A stretch of 64,000 bases of DNA from Sodiomyces alkalinus F11 (GCF_003711515.1 NW_021167085.1:1528575-1592574); one strand, 5' to 3'. Numbered from the stretch's first letter, positions 10,604 to 22,699 are shown. Notes: generated by a model not told the origin, from the letters alone. Program-made: numbers and translations.

Positions 10604-11654
10604 AACATCTAGCTGAGCAGTCATTGTTGGACGGTTTTTTCTTTTCCTCTCCCTCGTCTCCCCCTCTTGGGGGTTAGCGGGCTTTGCCGTTGCAGCAGCT
10701 CGGAATTTTGAGTGTTGCTGTCGGTATGTCTTGTCATGTCACAAAGCAAGCATCATGCTAAGCGCATTTGGTGTTTGTCAGGGAATCTTTGGTTGTCGAT
10801 ATATACCCCCTCTGTTCTTAGATTACTCGTCCGGCACGTACAGGACGTTCGAGTCGGTCAGTGAGATCTTAACATTCTTCTTCGGCGTCTTGTCTGAGGC
10901 AATGGGAGGGAGCACCATGGTTTTGTAAGGATGAGACGAGAGCTTCATAGCGCTGGTGGCTTGCGGTAGATGCTCCAGACGTGTCCTGTAGTTGAATTTT
11001 AAGTTTCTGACCCGGCCAATACTGCTTTCCTTGTTCTTTAATATATAATTCGTGACGATTGTTGAAAATTCGCTTTCGCGTACGGGATTCTCTGCGTATT
11101 GTCATCTCCTGATTTCAAATAGTTTGCTGCCGGCTTGGTTCTGTGGTCCGTGTCCAGGAAAGGGGTAGAATATCACGTGGCTTTGAGTTTTTGGTGTCCA
11201 CTGCCCCAAGTACCGGTCTTCCGTCCCACCCTTGTTTAGTCCTCCGGGTTGACTCAAACTGCTTTTGGATTAGACGTGGTTAAGGCAGGTGGCGTTCCTC
11301 GTGTCTGTCCCTTCATGTAGAGATATAGTGGGTACATTTGGTCCAGATGGAGTTTAAGTCTACCCGGAGGATCGAACATCGTCCAAGAAGTCTTGAATTT
11401 TTCTTCGGTCATCTCTTGCATCAATCTCAGGTTGAAATAATACCGAGTATTTATCAACGGCAAAAAAAAATCCTCCCCCGATCGTTAACGGGTGATTCAA
11501 TTACCCTTTCCGCTTCCATCTCTTATCCCTTTGTTACGTGTATCCGCACCTCGAAGCAAATATCCTCGGCCAGTATACGACTCCACAGGACGGTATTAAC
11601 TCATCCATGAGAGCCAGAGACTAAAGACATGTGTCGTGGATCTCTTTGACGGAA

Positions 11655-11685
<31 letters not shown>

Positions 11686-12344
11686 TGGGTTCGAAAGACG
11701 TCGAATTATTTTTGGAAGGCAGAAGCTGCAGCGACCACGCATCCAGAAAGTACGACTCATTTTGCTTCGGGCAGACGGATAGAAGAAGTTCAGTCAATAT
11801 CGCGAGCGACGACGGGCATCGATAGGACGGATAGCCGATAATAATACACGGCGATTTGAGTGTATTACGGCTGCTTCGCCCCATCATGGTGTATTGGGAA
11901 ACTGGTCGGGAATTGTAGTGACTGATCAGACCAGACGGAAGGTGGGCGACGGAGACGAAGACGGACGTATTCACGGTCGCAGTCACGGACACAACCGCCG
12001 CATCTCGAACATTTCCATCCCTTTCCTGGTTTCAGTGGGGGAAGTGTGAAGAAAGGGGTGTCGGTTGGAAGAGTCTGAGAAAGGAGCCTTGTCACTTGTC
12101 TTCTGGAAGGTGCTCCTCCTGTTACGAACCTGCATTCGAAGAGGCAGTATTCTACCTTACCTAAGGTAGGTAGGTAGCTGAAGGCACTACACTACCCGGA
12201 GTCAACCTAGAAGGCAAGGTAAAGTACCTAGGGGAAGACAGGGAAACACGACGGCAGCAACAAAGAGGAAGGTGGGGAAAAAAAAGGAAAGCGCAGGCAG
12301 GCTACCACCGTTGCTCCTTCCACCGGCATTGCTGGGCCACCATA
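10604..12344. other. intergenic region
   Basis: No supportable gene was found. A run of 28 T lies at 11659-11686. The motif family TACCTTA/TAGGTAGG occurs at about 12151-12180. The right end is the promoter and leader of tad2. Confidence 0.5.
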
Positions 12345-14152
12345 ATGGCGAGACTTCCTTTCTCAGGGGCGGGCTCACCAGCGCCAGCACCTTCTCCCTC
12401 GACTTCTCCCGCAAACTCCAGCATAGGCCACCGGCGCTCCTCGACTGGGAGATTCCTTGGCGGTCTCTTTCGCCGTCTCATCCCCCGGTCCTCTTCATCC
12501 TCTCGCTCAACCTCCTCCGCGCAACCCGAGGGAAGCATTATCACGACAGCTTCAGAAACCTCGAAACCCAAGACTGACACCGGCCACAACACTATGGCCC
12601 CTCCGGGTGTTCCTATCCCTGCCGTTCCGTCATTAGCCAGGATCGCCGGTAAGGAAAACCAACCGCCGGCTTCTGACCTCAATGAGTCTCTGGCCCGACT
12701 TGCACTATCGCCGGGGGACGCTGTCAGTCCTCCTCCCCTGAAGCCAGTTGCCGCAAGTATACCACCCCTGGCTCCCAGGGATTGCATTAGCTCCGTCGAG
12801 AAACCAACACATCTGTTGTTTATGGAACAAGCCTTGGATATGGTATGCATCATCGTTCATTTCCTTTTTTTTTCTGTCTTTTACCCCCCTCCCCTTCTCT
12901 CTTCCCCTTATTTTGCCTCTTTTCTGAAAGCTCTTGTTCCCGATCCTTAATCCGCTTTATGTGATGACACAAACTGAGTGCCCTCTTCTCCCCCCTAGGC
13001 TCGCCTAGCTCTCCGCACAAATGAGACGCCCGTGGGTTGTGTTCTCGTTCATAATGGTAAAGTCATCGCCAAGGGCATGAATGCCACCAACGTCACCCGC
13101 AACGGCACGCGCCATGCCGAGTTCATGGCCATTTCTGCCCTCTTGTCCTACCGGCCGAACGGTGTAACCGCCGATGACCCCGTTGCCGAGCCGCGGCACA
13201 TTCCGACCCAGCTATCGTCTGCCGCTGCCGCCGAACGGGAGCGTGAGAAGAACGCCGAGCTTGGTCCGGATCACAGCGTCAACGACTCGGAGTACGTCCG
13301 TAACGGCCACCTCTATCCCTACGGGCAGAAGCTACATCCAGACCCACGTGTGCCGCGTTCCATCATCCGCGAGTCGGTTCTCTATGTTACTGTCGAACCC
13401 TGCGTCATGTGCGCCAGTCTTTTACGCCAACTCGGCATCCGCAAGGTCTACTTTGGCGCCGTCAATGACAAGTTTGGTGGCACTGGCGGCGTCTTCAGCA
13501 TCCATAAGAACTCGGTTCGGCCTCAGGACAAAGTCCAGGCCGCGAAAAAAGGAACCTCGCCGGGAACTTCGAACGCCAGCGATGGCATCGGGGCGAATGG
13601 GGTGCAGGTCCTAAATTCCATTCCGAATGCTATTCCGGGCTCACGGCCTGCCTCGGCGCATTCGCAAGGGTCCCTGGTGCAGCCCAAGCCGATGGCTGGC
13701 CAGTATCACATCCCGCAGTCGAACCCTGATGGCGATGGTGGCAATGTCGAGCACGGTTTCGACATCGAAGGTGGATGGGGTCGTGAAGAGGCCGTTGGCC
13801 TGCTACGGCGGTTCTATGTGCAGGAGAATGGTCGAGGTATTTCACCCCTTCCTCGTGCAAGACTATGTAGAGCACTAACTGACCTACTTTGCGCACCGTA
13901 GCTCCCCAGCCGCGAAAGAAGGAAGGCCGCGCAGCCCGCCTAGCGGCTTTGGAAGCAGGCCTTACTGGTGTGGATCCGGCCGAAAATGGCGCAGCTACGA
14001 AAGCCAACACGTCAAACGAGGGACCAAACGGCACCGACGGTCTGGCGACGAGGATGAAAAACATTACGAATGCGAACATCCCAATGCAGTCTCCGAACTT
14101 AGCCAGTGGGGTAGGTAAACGTGGATTGGAAGAAACAGATTTGGCCGTGTGA
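12345..14152 (+). CDS. tad2: tRNA-specific adenosine-34 deaminase catalytic subunit Tad2
   Basis: Tad2 with Tad3 converts adenosine to inosine at the wobble position of tRNAs. Three exons (12345-12842, 12999-13836, 13902-14152) encode 528 residues. Both introns have good signals: GTATGC to CCTAG (156 nt) and GTATTT to CGTAG (65 nt, with a CTAACTGAC branch region). The cytidine/deoxycytidylate-deaminase fold starts at MEQALDMARLALRTNETPVG; the HAE motif (about residues 205-207) supplies the zinc-binding His and catalytic Glu, and EPCVMC (about 299-304) the two zinc-binding Cys. About 90 residues separate the two motifs. The N-terminal 160 residues are a Ser/Pro-rich extension absent from compact Tad2 proteins, and the C-terminal tail (AAKANTSN region) is also poorly ordered. 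The first ATG could be skipped in favour of an internal one. The gene is convergent with the one at 14943. Confidence 0.9.
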
Positions 14153-14942
14153 AACCGGATCGTCAGGTGTGTCTGTTGCTAGGAGACGACCAACGAGACG
14201 TCATAGATAAAGCAAGTTGCCCCTCATGGCCGCGGCGTATCATTTATGGTGGATCCGCACTTTGGCCTGGGGTTACGAGGGTATGGTTCTTTATTACGGC
14301 AGGCCTGTCACCTGTTGCTACCAACCATTGTCAGAGACGGTTATGTGGACGAAGCACACGCCCTCTATAGGGCTTAGGCCACGTGGCCACGGTTTGGTCA
14401 TGGATGGTTGGAGACGGGTCGTCTCATGTTAATACCTTAGATCGGTTGATTTTTGGAGTCATGTCCTGCATAGAATTGCCCGCATTCATGTTCTTCCCCA
14501 TGGCGGGCATCGGATCAGGGAGCTGTTCAGACGCAGAATTGGCGGGAACGCTATAGCATGGATATATGTAGAAGATAGCCTCATGAGCAGGGTAATGAAT
14601 CCCCTCAAAAATGTATATTGCCGATATAAGTGTCGAAGTTTGTAACGTTGTGAACTGGATATCTTATATCAAGGTAAACCGAAGCTGTTCATGTGCGTCC
14701 AAATGTCGACGGTGTTAGTGGAAATGGTGAGCATTAGCATGTCGCTCGTATTATATATATATATATATATATCTCTTACAGACGAACTACCAATATACAA
14801 ATGACCAAGGATGTTTTGGCCGCGCAGACGGGGGAAAGAGGAAACGGAAAATACATGATAGGGAGAAGAGACAAAGGCCACCTATCGCTTCGGTCTGTCC
14901 AACTAGGCAGTATCTTCTCCCCTTATAACCCTTCCCGCCGCC
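14153..14942. other. convergent 3' flanks with (TA)n microsatellite
   Basis: This lies between the stops of tad2 (+) and the basic low-complexity gene (-). A TA dinucleotide run occupies about 14750-14772. I see no gene. Confidence 0.5.
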
Positions 14943-16067
14943 CTATTTAGCAGCCGAGGACGAGCGGGAAGAGGCCTTGCGGCTGGCAAGGTAGCCGTCG
15001 ACGATGCCGGGGACCACGGCGGCGGCGACAACACGGAGGCCCTTCTCGCCGAGCCAGGGGGACGGGTGGTTGCGCAACTTGTAGGCGGCTTGGGCGCCAG
15101 ACTGGAGGGCTACGCGGACGGCGGTGCCGAGGGCGGCGTATTGCGCTGCTTTTTGGGCCTTGGCTGTAGTTTTGGGCTTGGCCCTGGTCTCGGTTTTGGC
15201 GTTGGGCTTGGCGTTGGGTTTGGTGTTCGACCGGGGTTGGGGGCGTTGATTCCCGATGTTCGGGTTGGGTTTGGTGTTGGTGTTGGTGTTGGCGTTGGCA
15301 CCGTTGGCGGAGGGGCCCTTTGTGGTCGGGTCGGGGCGAGGGTAGTGGACTGGAGGGGGAGGGTGGTGTCCGTGGACAGGGGGAGCCTGGTGAGGTGGCC
15401 CAGGGGGAGGGTAGGGCTGGCAGTTGCCAGGCTGGGGATTATATGGTTGATTATATGGTTGATGATATGGCTGGGGGTTATAGGGCTGGCGATTGCAAGG
15501 CTGGCAATTATAAGCCCGGTGGTTGCAGTGACGACATATGCAGTGCTGGCAGTTGTGGCACCAACAGGGACTGTTGTAGCCGCTGCTCGGGGCGCGACAT
15601 CGGGGACGGGCTCGTGGTCTGGGCTCGGAAGTTGTCGGTCGAGATTTGACTCTGGTTGGATGACGGCGGCGAGGGCGGAACTCGTCATCATCCTCGCTGG
15701 TCTCGTCGTCGTTGTTGCCCCCGTTCCTTGGACGGCTACGCCGCATGCCGCAGCAGGAAGGGCCGGAGGAGTACCGAGGCTTGCGGGTGTAGCTTGCTCG
15801 TGGAGCATGTTCGCGGTCCCTATCCCACTCGTCGCCACCCCGACTCCTGTTCCGGGTCCGGGTCCGGGTCCGACCGCGAATCTGCTTGCGGCCGCCTCCG
15901 GGGTCGCGTCCTCTCCGATGACGCCGAGTTAGTTCGTCCGATTTCCCATCGATACCACGTCGACTTCTTTTCTTTCTGTCATAGCCATAGTCACCGTCTG
16001 CATCCTGACGACTGGGTCGGGGCTCGTAGGAGTCCTCCGACTCTGAGCGTTGATGATGCGGTGCCAT
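14943..16067 (-). CDS. basic low-complexity hypothetical protein with conserved-looking C-terminus
   Basis: One open frame of 374 residues starting at the ATG complementary to 16065-16067. The first 160 residues are dominated by Arg, Asp, Glu and Ser (RKKRSRRG, RGRTRTRTRNRSRGG). A Cys/His-containing patch follows (CWCHNCQHCICRHCNH), then a PYNPQPY-like repeat, a Pro/His segment, and an Asn/Thr/Lys/Pro repeat (NTNTNTKPNPN). Only the last 70 residues look folded: an Ala-rich helix (AAQYAALGTAVRVAL), the block LRNHPSPWLGEKGLRVVA and a final GIVDGYLASRK. A similar ending (a helix, then PWxGxKGxRV) occurs in other fungal low-complexity proteins, from memory. I cannot assign a function. A 288-residue frame on the opposite strand is a shadow of the repeats. 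Confidence 0.65.
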   Translation of the reverse strand: MAPHHQRSESEDSYEPRPSRQDADGDYGYDRKKRSRRGIDGKSDELTRRHRRGRDPGGGRKQIRGRTRTRTRNRSRGGDEWDRDREHAPRASYTRKPRYSSGPSCCGMRRSRPRNGGNNDDETSEDDDEFRPRRRHPTRVKSRPTTSEPRPRARPRCRAPSSGYNSPCWCHNCQHCICRHCNHRAYNCQPCNRQPYNPQPYHQPYNQPYNPQPGNCQPYPPPGPPHQAPPVHGHHPPPPVHYPRPDPTTKGPSANGANANTNTNTKPNPNIGNQRPQPRSNTKPNAKPNAKTETRAKPKTTAKAQKAAQYAALGTAVRVALQSGAQAAYKLRNHPSPWLGEKGLRVVAAAVVPGIVDGYLASRKASSRSSSAAK

Positions 16068-18757
16068 GGTTGTAAATCAGAGTGCGAACAACTGCGGAGG
16101 GCTGCTGCCAGGAATGCTCTTGGACCCGAGGAGACCATAACTATGAGAAGCAGAATATCACAAACCATAACAAACGAAAAGAGGGAAAGAAGAAGCTCTC
16201 ATGAAGTACCAATCTGGGGATATCTTTTTCGTGCCCAGACCATGCGTTGAAACCTGAGATACAGCATGATCGTAGGTAGCATGGGGTATCGTCACAAGAG
16301 AATACCTAACTACCTTACTACCGATCGTCTGATCGGACACCTGTGTCCTATGGTAATGTGGTAATGTTCCCCGTTACTAGCAAGACAAAGCCTGAAGCCC
16401 GGGGAAGTTTACAACAAGAGACTGCATCGTTGCCACGCCGCCGCTAGCAGCTGAACGAACCTCTTGATATGTTTAGTATGACTATGACTGTATGAGGCAC
16501 GGTTGGAAAAGCCAGCCACTTGATGAACGGAAAGAACAGACCCATGTTCTCGCGCCTGTGTTGTCGGGTCGATCATGTGTCTGACGTTGGAGGACGGCTG
16601 TCCTAAGGTACCTTGAGGTAAGGTATTCATGGTGAGACATCAACGATTTGATCATGTGCGGTTTTTCACCTCTCCCTGAACCAGCTTCGAGGGTTGGTTG
16701 GGAATTTCGAGAGCCGTCTCTTTCGAGGCCTCTGGGACCACTTCCCTCGCGTAGTACTTCGTACTTCGTACTTCGTGGCTTTCGTCTCAAACTCGGTAGC
16801 ACCTTCCCCTTATCATCCCGCATCAGCACAAGCCACTCGAGGGCCACGGGACCCGCCACCATCCTACACAACATTGGCCCTAACCCGAACTGGGTTTAGC
16901 GGTGGCCTAGCGATTTCGCCTAGGTATATACCTAGTTACTCACTCTCTCATCTACACGTGTGTTAAAGGCATGCGAGTACCGGCGGGGTACTTTATCAGC
17001 TGGAGTTTTCGACCGAAGACCGAGTATCGTCACGGATCAACAACGATCGCTATATTATTGGCCGCCGCCGTTATGAGTCTGGCTGCGACTTTTCTTCGCA
17101 AGCCGTTATCTTCCTATACGTTTTACACTCCTAGGATGCCACCTCTCTCCTTTTTTCCTTCTTCATTTTTCCCTTCGAAGGTGTCAGAATATTCTCATAT
17201 TTATCGCCGTTCACGTCCTTTCACCGCCATCGAATTCATGTGCAGCTCGTCCAGGACGCGCTATCATCTCGCTCTTTATCTTGTCATTATCAACTATCTT
17301 GGGAGGTGGGGAAAAAAGAAATTGCCTTGCCGATTGGGCGGATTACAAACATGTCATGCCGTGAAGCACTTCTTGCTCTAGCCGGCCTATCAATCGGGGA
17401 CTAGAACGTAATTATTTCACGGACTTCTTCGAGTCCAACAGACAGCTTGCTCCCCATGTCAGCATGTCAGCATGTCAACCCGTCTCGTCTTGGGGGGGGT
17501 TGGTGATAAGGGTGCAGGCGCGGCGTATAGGAAGGAGCTAGAGCAGACCGTCGCTGAGTTCCGCCGTGCGGAAGACGGAGATTGCCATGTGCACTTACGA
17601 AGCACACAATTCGCTATTGCAGATCTCGAACTGCCTGTAGTACAGCTGTTGAACAAGGGTCGCCTTGAATTATTACCCTGCAGGATTGGTTGCGCAAAAG
17701 GGGCCGGGCCGGGGTATTGGGATGTCCTGCATAACCGAAGCGAGGCAGCTCCAGGTGGTAATAATAGGCCGAAAGTCTTCCGTATCAACCATCACACACC
17801 TGATCGTATAAGAATTAAGAAGAGAAAAATTAGGTTAACCCGCAGCAATTAACAGAAAAATGATACAAAAACAAGAAGAAGAAAAAAGAAGAAAAAAGAC
17901 AAAAAAAGTTGGAAGAGTTGCCACTCAGATAGGTGGACTGAAATGCGAAATATCCTCATCCCGTCTTTCTGTAAAGGGACATGGAGTACCTGACCCCAAG
18001 GCGATTAAAGGTCCATAAGTCTTCTCCACGCCAAAACTCTGGTTACGCTCTTACAGCATTCTTATCCTCCGGACCAGGTTTCGGCGGACTCCACCGACCC
18101 ATTCCCCTTGCCCCTAAGCGTCTACCTTAGTCCCGGCCGGGCCCAGGATCGATAAGTGATTTGGGCCAATAATGGTTCAAGGACATCACACTCAGCGATA
18201 AAAGGTATTGCTTGTGTTGATGGACTCCATAAAAAGTGGACGATTTCTTCGACTTGCGTCTTCGTCCCGTAATGTAGTGAAATTCAGGCCAGGCTTCGAG
18301 CACCTTCACTTTAAGACTTTAAGGTATAGAATACTGGTCTTGTCTTCGATCTTTCTACTCCTAGATTGACCGGCTATACATTGGCTCTTTTTTTTCTCTC
18401 CTTTTTTTCTCTCTCTCTCTCACCGTTGGGTTGTCTCCTTCAGATTAGAAGGCCATCTCAAACCCGAAGTCCGCGTGTTAGTTAGCGTCCTTTTCCCGAC
18501 CGACCCCGGATACAACGCGCACACGACCAACGCCCCGCCGCCACGCCGCCCCGGTTCACCCCGCTAACACCTAACACCTCCCTCACTCACAGCCGGGGGT
18601 GGAAAGAAAAAGCCGAACGGAGGAAAAAAAAAAAAAAAGGGATTGGAATTGGAACTTGTTCACATCTTCCCTCCCCGTCTTCGCGACAACTTCCTGGCGC
18701 ATCATTACCTGGCGCAGCATCGCAGCATCAGGCCAACCTCTTCTTCGTTCATTCACC
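16068..18757. other. intergenic region
   Basis: No gene was supported. Frames at 16971-17381 (+) and 17472-17852 (+) lack domain resemblance. Notable sequence: motif clusters at about 16603-16625 (CCTTGAGGTAAGG type) and 16751-16772 (ACTTCGT repeated), a purine tract at about 17845-17910 and a CT microsatellite around 18406-18420. The right end holds the azgA promoter. Confidence 0.5.
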
Positions 18758-20877
18758 ATGGGTTGGGCTGAGAAGATCAACAGGAAGGTGGCGACCACCT
18801 TCCTCGGAAGATGGTTCAAGCTCGAGGGTTCCGGTCATGTCAGTTCCCCTCAGTCTCTCTTCTCCCCTTCAGCCCGTCTGCAAAGCAGTGGCGCGACGAC
18901 ACTGTGAACTTTAGCGCCCCCCCCCCCCCCCCCTTCTCCTGGTGCTAACGAGTTGGCTAACGAGTTGCCTCCACCACAGCCGAGAGAGCGCAAGGGCTCG
19001 TACTTCCTGACCGAGATCCGCGCCGGCATCATCACCTTCTTCGCCATGGCCTACATCATCTCCGTCAACGCTTCCATCATCGCCGAGTCCGGCGGCCCTT
19101 GTGTCTGTAGCAATGGGCCCAACAGCGACGATCCCTACTGCCAGGTCAACGACGACTACCTCGTGTGTAAGAACGAGGTCAGGCGCGATCTCGTCACCGC
19201 TACGGCTGCCATCTCGGCCCTGACTTCCTTCTTTCTCGGTCTCGCCGCCAATATGTGTGTTTTGTTCACTCTCCGCCTCCAGAATCATTCATCCTGCTTG
19301 CTGCTGGAATGCTGGGAAGACTCCCCCTTCTGACTTACTCTCTCTCTCTCTCTCGCAGGCCTGTTGCGGCGAGTTGTGGCATGGGTCTGAACGCATATCT
19401 TGCTTATGATGTGAGTTTCCTTTTAATGGTCACCCTCGCCGGTCTTGTCTTGACCCCTGGCTTACCCATCTCCTCTCCCCCGTCTTAGGTTGTTGGGCCT
19501 CACGGTTCCGGTCGTGTCCCCTACGAAGTCGCCATGACCGCCATCTTTATCGAGGGCTTCATATTCCTCGCCTTGACCCTCTTGGGCATGCGACAGTGGC
19601 TTGCTCGTGCCATCCCCCGCCCTATCAAGGTCGCCACCGGCGTCGGTATCGGCCTCTTCCTCACCATCATCGGTCTGACCTACAGCCAGGGCATCGGCCT
19701 CATCAGCAGCGGCACCGGCACCCCCGTCACCCTCGCCGGATGTGCTCCTGAATTTATCCTCCCTGATGGCACCTGTCCGGGCGCCCAGAGGATGCGCAGT
19801 CCCACCATGTGGGTTGGCATCTTCTGCGGCGGCATCCTCACCGTCATGCTCATGCTGTACCGCGTCAAGGCCGCCATCCTCATCGGCATCATCCTCGTCA
19901 GCATCATCTCCTGGCCTCGTGGCACTCCCGTCACCAACTTCCCCTACACTCCGCAGGGCGACAGCAACTTCGAGTTCTTCAGACAGGTCGTCGCCTTCCA
20001 CCCCATCAGCCGCACCCTCGTCGTGCAGCAATGGGACGTCTCCGAATACGGCTCTCAGTTCGCCCTCGCTCTCATCACCTTCCTCTACGTCGACATTCTC
20101 GACTGCACCGGCACTCTGTACTCCATGGCTCGCTTCGCCAGCCTCATCGACGAACGCACCCAGGACTTCGAGGGCTCCGCCGTCGCCTACATGGTCGATG
20201 CCATCGGCGTCTCCATCAGCTCCCTCTTCGGCACCTCGCCCGTCACCGCCTTTGTGGAATCCGGCGCCGGCATCTCGGAGGGCGGAAAGACGGGCATCAC
20301 CGCCATGGTGACCGGCATCTGCTTCTTCATCTCCATCTTCTTCGCCCCCATCTTCGCCTCCATCCCTCCCTGGGCCACCGGCTCCGTCCTCGTCATCGTC
20401 GGCTCCATGATGATGAGGGCCGTCACCGAGATCAACTGGGGCTACCTGGGCGACGCCATCCCGGCCTTCCTGACCATCGCCGTCATGCCCTTCACCTACT
20501 CCATCGCCGACGGCCTGATCGCCGGCATCTGCAGCTACATCCTCATCAACACCCTCGTCTTCCTCATCTCCAAGCTCAGCCGCGGCCGCGTCGTTCCCTA
20601 CAACCACGCCGACAAGGATCCCTGGACATGGCGCGTCCCCGGCGGTCTGCTGCCCGGCTGGGTCACCCGCCTCGCCCGGGGCAAGAAGGACTTTTGGCGC
20701 CCTTACGAGCAGGAGCGCGAGGATGTTGTCCAGGAGACTGTCGCCCAGGAGCCCGCCGACGGTCATGTCAAGTATGATCGTACCGCAAGCTCCGACCTGA
20801 ACGAATCTCCCGACCCTTCTCGGGAGAAGGACCTTGGTGAGACGGCAACCTCGCCTCATCGTACGAAATCCAACTGA
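18758..20877 (+). CDS. azgA: AzgA-type purine (hypoxanthine/adenine/guanine) permease
   Basis: This is a nucleobase/H+ symporter of the plasma membrane, AzgA branch of the NCS2-like transporters, 598 residues. Four exons: 18758-18838, 18980-19254, 19359-19410, 19489-20877. Introns use GTCAGT-CACAG, GTGTGT-CGCAG and GTGAGT-CTTAG signals, and the joined frame is continuous. Visible family features are an N-terminal KGSYFLTEIRAGIITFFAMAY helix, GMGLNAYLAYDVVGPHGSG, SQGIGLISSGTGTPVTLAGC, DILDCTGTLY and the loop GTSPVTAFVESGAGISEGG before helices of the second half. About a dozen hydrophobic segments can be counted. The C-terminal tail is hydrophilic and acidic. The segment before GMGLNAY reads PVAASC, where relatives usually have a Pro immediately before GMGLNAY. 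Exon 4 has strong C/G third-position bias, which creates a 480-codon antisense frame. A long poly-C run lies in intron 1. Confidence 0.93.
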
Positions 20878-21825
20878 GGGATGACCATGGTTAGGCATGG
20901 TCATGGGTCGTAAGGGTCATGGGCATGGGTCGTAAGGCCTGTCCTCCCGGCTCGGGTTGTTCCCGTTATTTGTGCTCCCTTGTTTTAGGGGGGTTGTTAT
21001 TGTTGTTGCTATTTGACCTTGCGTATCCGTCTTCGGCTTGGAAGGCCTCCTACCCTCCATGGTTTCTCTTTTGAATGAGTGATGCGTTTACCACCATATA
21101 GATGTGCCAGGGCGTCGAGAGAAGACACGCTGTTAATATACCCCCCCACCCTGATATGAGTTTCTCTGAATGTGAATTCTTGGAGGCGATTTATGGACCA
21201 TTGCGTTTGTTGCTTTCCGCACGAGTAAACTGTACGGTACGGTACCTTTTGAGGCATCCAAATCCCTTGTCGTAAGCGGACCTCCTGGCAGACGGAACGG
21301 CAATACCAGACACGATTTGAAAATCTCTGAAATTTCTACGTTGCATTTGTGTACACCTCGGGACCAGCAGGATTGAGAGAGTGTTGTTTCGGTTTCATAT
21401 TTCGACCACATGTAATCCAAAGGATTCACTGAACGCTCCGACTACCAACATATGACAGCCATGCGCAAGCCGATTTATGCAAGTCTAGGTAGATCTCAGG
21501 TCCAAATAGAAGGATTTATATCGCCATCCATCCGGGGATAAATTCTGTGGACAAAAAAAAAAAAAAAACCAGTTTGGTTGATGAGCCGGCGTCTATTTCT
21601 TCCTTTCCTGGCCCTCCACTCTCCTGCCAGATTGTATACAAACGGGGCCAGTCCCCGTTCCCCATGAAGAGATCATAGCCTTTCGGCCTGGCTCGCAGCC
21701 TTCCATCATCCGATCCTTGACAAAAGCTTTTACACATACAGCCCCTACATACTCACGAACCCCCTCTTCATCCCCCCAACAAACCCCCAACCCCCAACCC
21801 CCAACCCCCAACCCCCAACCTCACT
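20878..21825. other. convergent 3' flanks of azgA and the complex I gene
   Basis: No gene seen. The G-rich (minus strand) repeat at 21784-21816 is listed separately. A 16-base A run lies near 21553-21568. Confidence 0.5.
21784..21816 (-). repeat. (TTGGGGG)n run, five G5 tracts, potential G-quadruplex
   Basis: On the plus strand five CCCCC tracts are separated by exactly AA. On the minus strand, the sense strand of the complex I gene ending at 21826, this gives G5-TT-G5-TT-G5-TT-G5-TT-G5, beginning about 10 nt after the stop codon, so it should lie in the 3' UTR. Confidence 0.85.
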
Positions 21826-22699
21826 CTATGCGTTCTTCGCTTGCCTCTCGGCCTCGAGTTCCCTCTCCGCCTGCCGGTAGTACTTGGCCGTATCGACACC
21901 ATGCTGGTTGTGGTTGACAAAGTTGAACCACGGGACGACGCCCATGAAGAGAGCCGAGTAGCGTGACTGCCGAGCGGCAACACCCTGCATGTGCGGCGTC
22001 AGGGAGCTCTCCCCGTATAGCGGCTCGCCGGCCTTGACCTTGTCAACCATCTCGCGCATATCCATCTCGACCTCGCGGGCGTTCTCGGTGGCTCCGTAAA
22101 ACCGTACTATAATAAATACCTCTGTCAGCCTGCATTCTGTGGTTTTGGGGAAGAACTAGGGGACAATAAAGAATTATAATTATCCCCAGCCCTGCAATCC
22201 CGGACACCCCGCCGGCGATATGGGCGAGGAAAAGAATTCTGTCGGATAGGGTGTCGGTGAACGTACGAGCTGAGCGCTGGTAGAAGTAGAGGAAACCGCC
22301 GGTAAGGCCGATAGCAGTAACGAGACGCATGGCCGGGGGGAAACCGCCCTTGCCTACATGTGAAGGGGCGAATCGCTCGAGGGTCAGGAGGGCGGCGGGT
22401 CCGAAGGCAGCGGCGACAGCGCCGTGGGCATAGTCCGATGGCCGAGCATATCGAACGACACGCTTAAAGTGCCTTAAGTGCCAGTAGTACAATTAGTGGT
22501 GCAACTCTTTCGTCTTCTGCTTCTGGGTCGGCGTTGGACGCGGATAGCATTCTTACGGGTCATTGTCGATGAGCTGAAGAGAAAGGGGGGGTCAGTCGGA
22601 AGAATCTCGAAATGGAGCCATTGGCGGGCGTGTACATACCGGATAGTCGCTCTGGATAGGCTTGGAGGGAATAAAGGTGGGATTCTGCGTGCTCGACAT
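21826..22699 (-). CDS. nuo-21: NADH:ubiquinone oxidoreductase (complex I) 21-kDa subunit
   Basis: An accessory subunit of mitochondrial complex I, fungal 21-kDa type (Neurospora NUO-21 family). Four exons on the minus strand (22640-22699, 22557-22573, 22267-22472, 21826-22106) give 187 residues, close to the expected 21 kDa. Exon 2 is only 17 nt; it supplies LIDNDP together with the first base of exon 3, so it is needed to keep frame. The conserved N-terminal domain reads FIPSKPIQSDYP, then HFKRVVRYARPSDY, and the C-terminal domain reads LRFYGATENAREVEMDM followed by GEPLYG. Two hydrophobic helices lie between (AAAFGPAALLTL; LVTAIGLTGGFLYFY). It is divergently oriented from csm3, with about 410 bp between the start codons. 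The joined product is well supported by family resemblance across every junction. Confidence 0.92.

Noticed and set aside
15066..15932. A 288-codon plus-strand frame opposite the low-complexity gene at 14943-16067
   Set aside because: It is a Gly/Val-rich shadow of repeats encoded on the other strand.
16971..17381. 136-codon plus-strand frame
   Set aside because: No domain resemblance, basic and Ser/Phe-rich composition typical of chance frames in this region.
17472..17852. 126-codon plus-strand frame
   Set aside because: No recognised domain; the opposite strand has an equally long frame, so neither is supported.
19462..20904. A 480-codon open frame antisense to azgA
   Set aside because: It mirrors azgA exon 4 and arises from C/G-ending codons; its product is a Asp/Gly/Glu-rich low-complexity string without domains.
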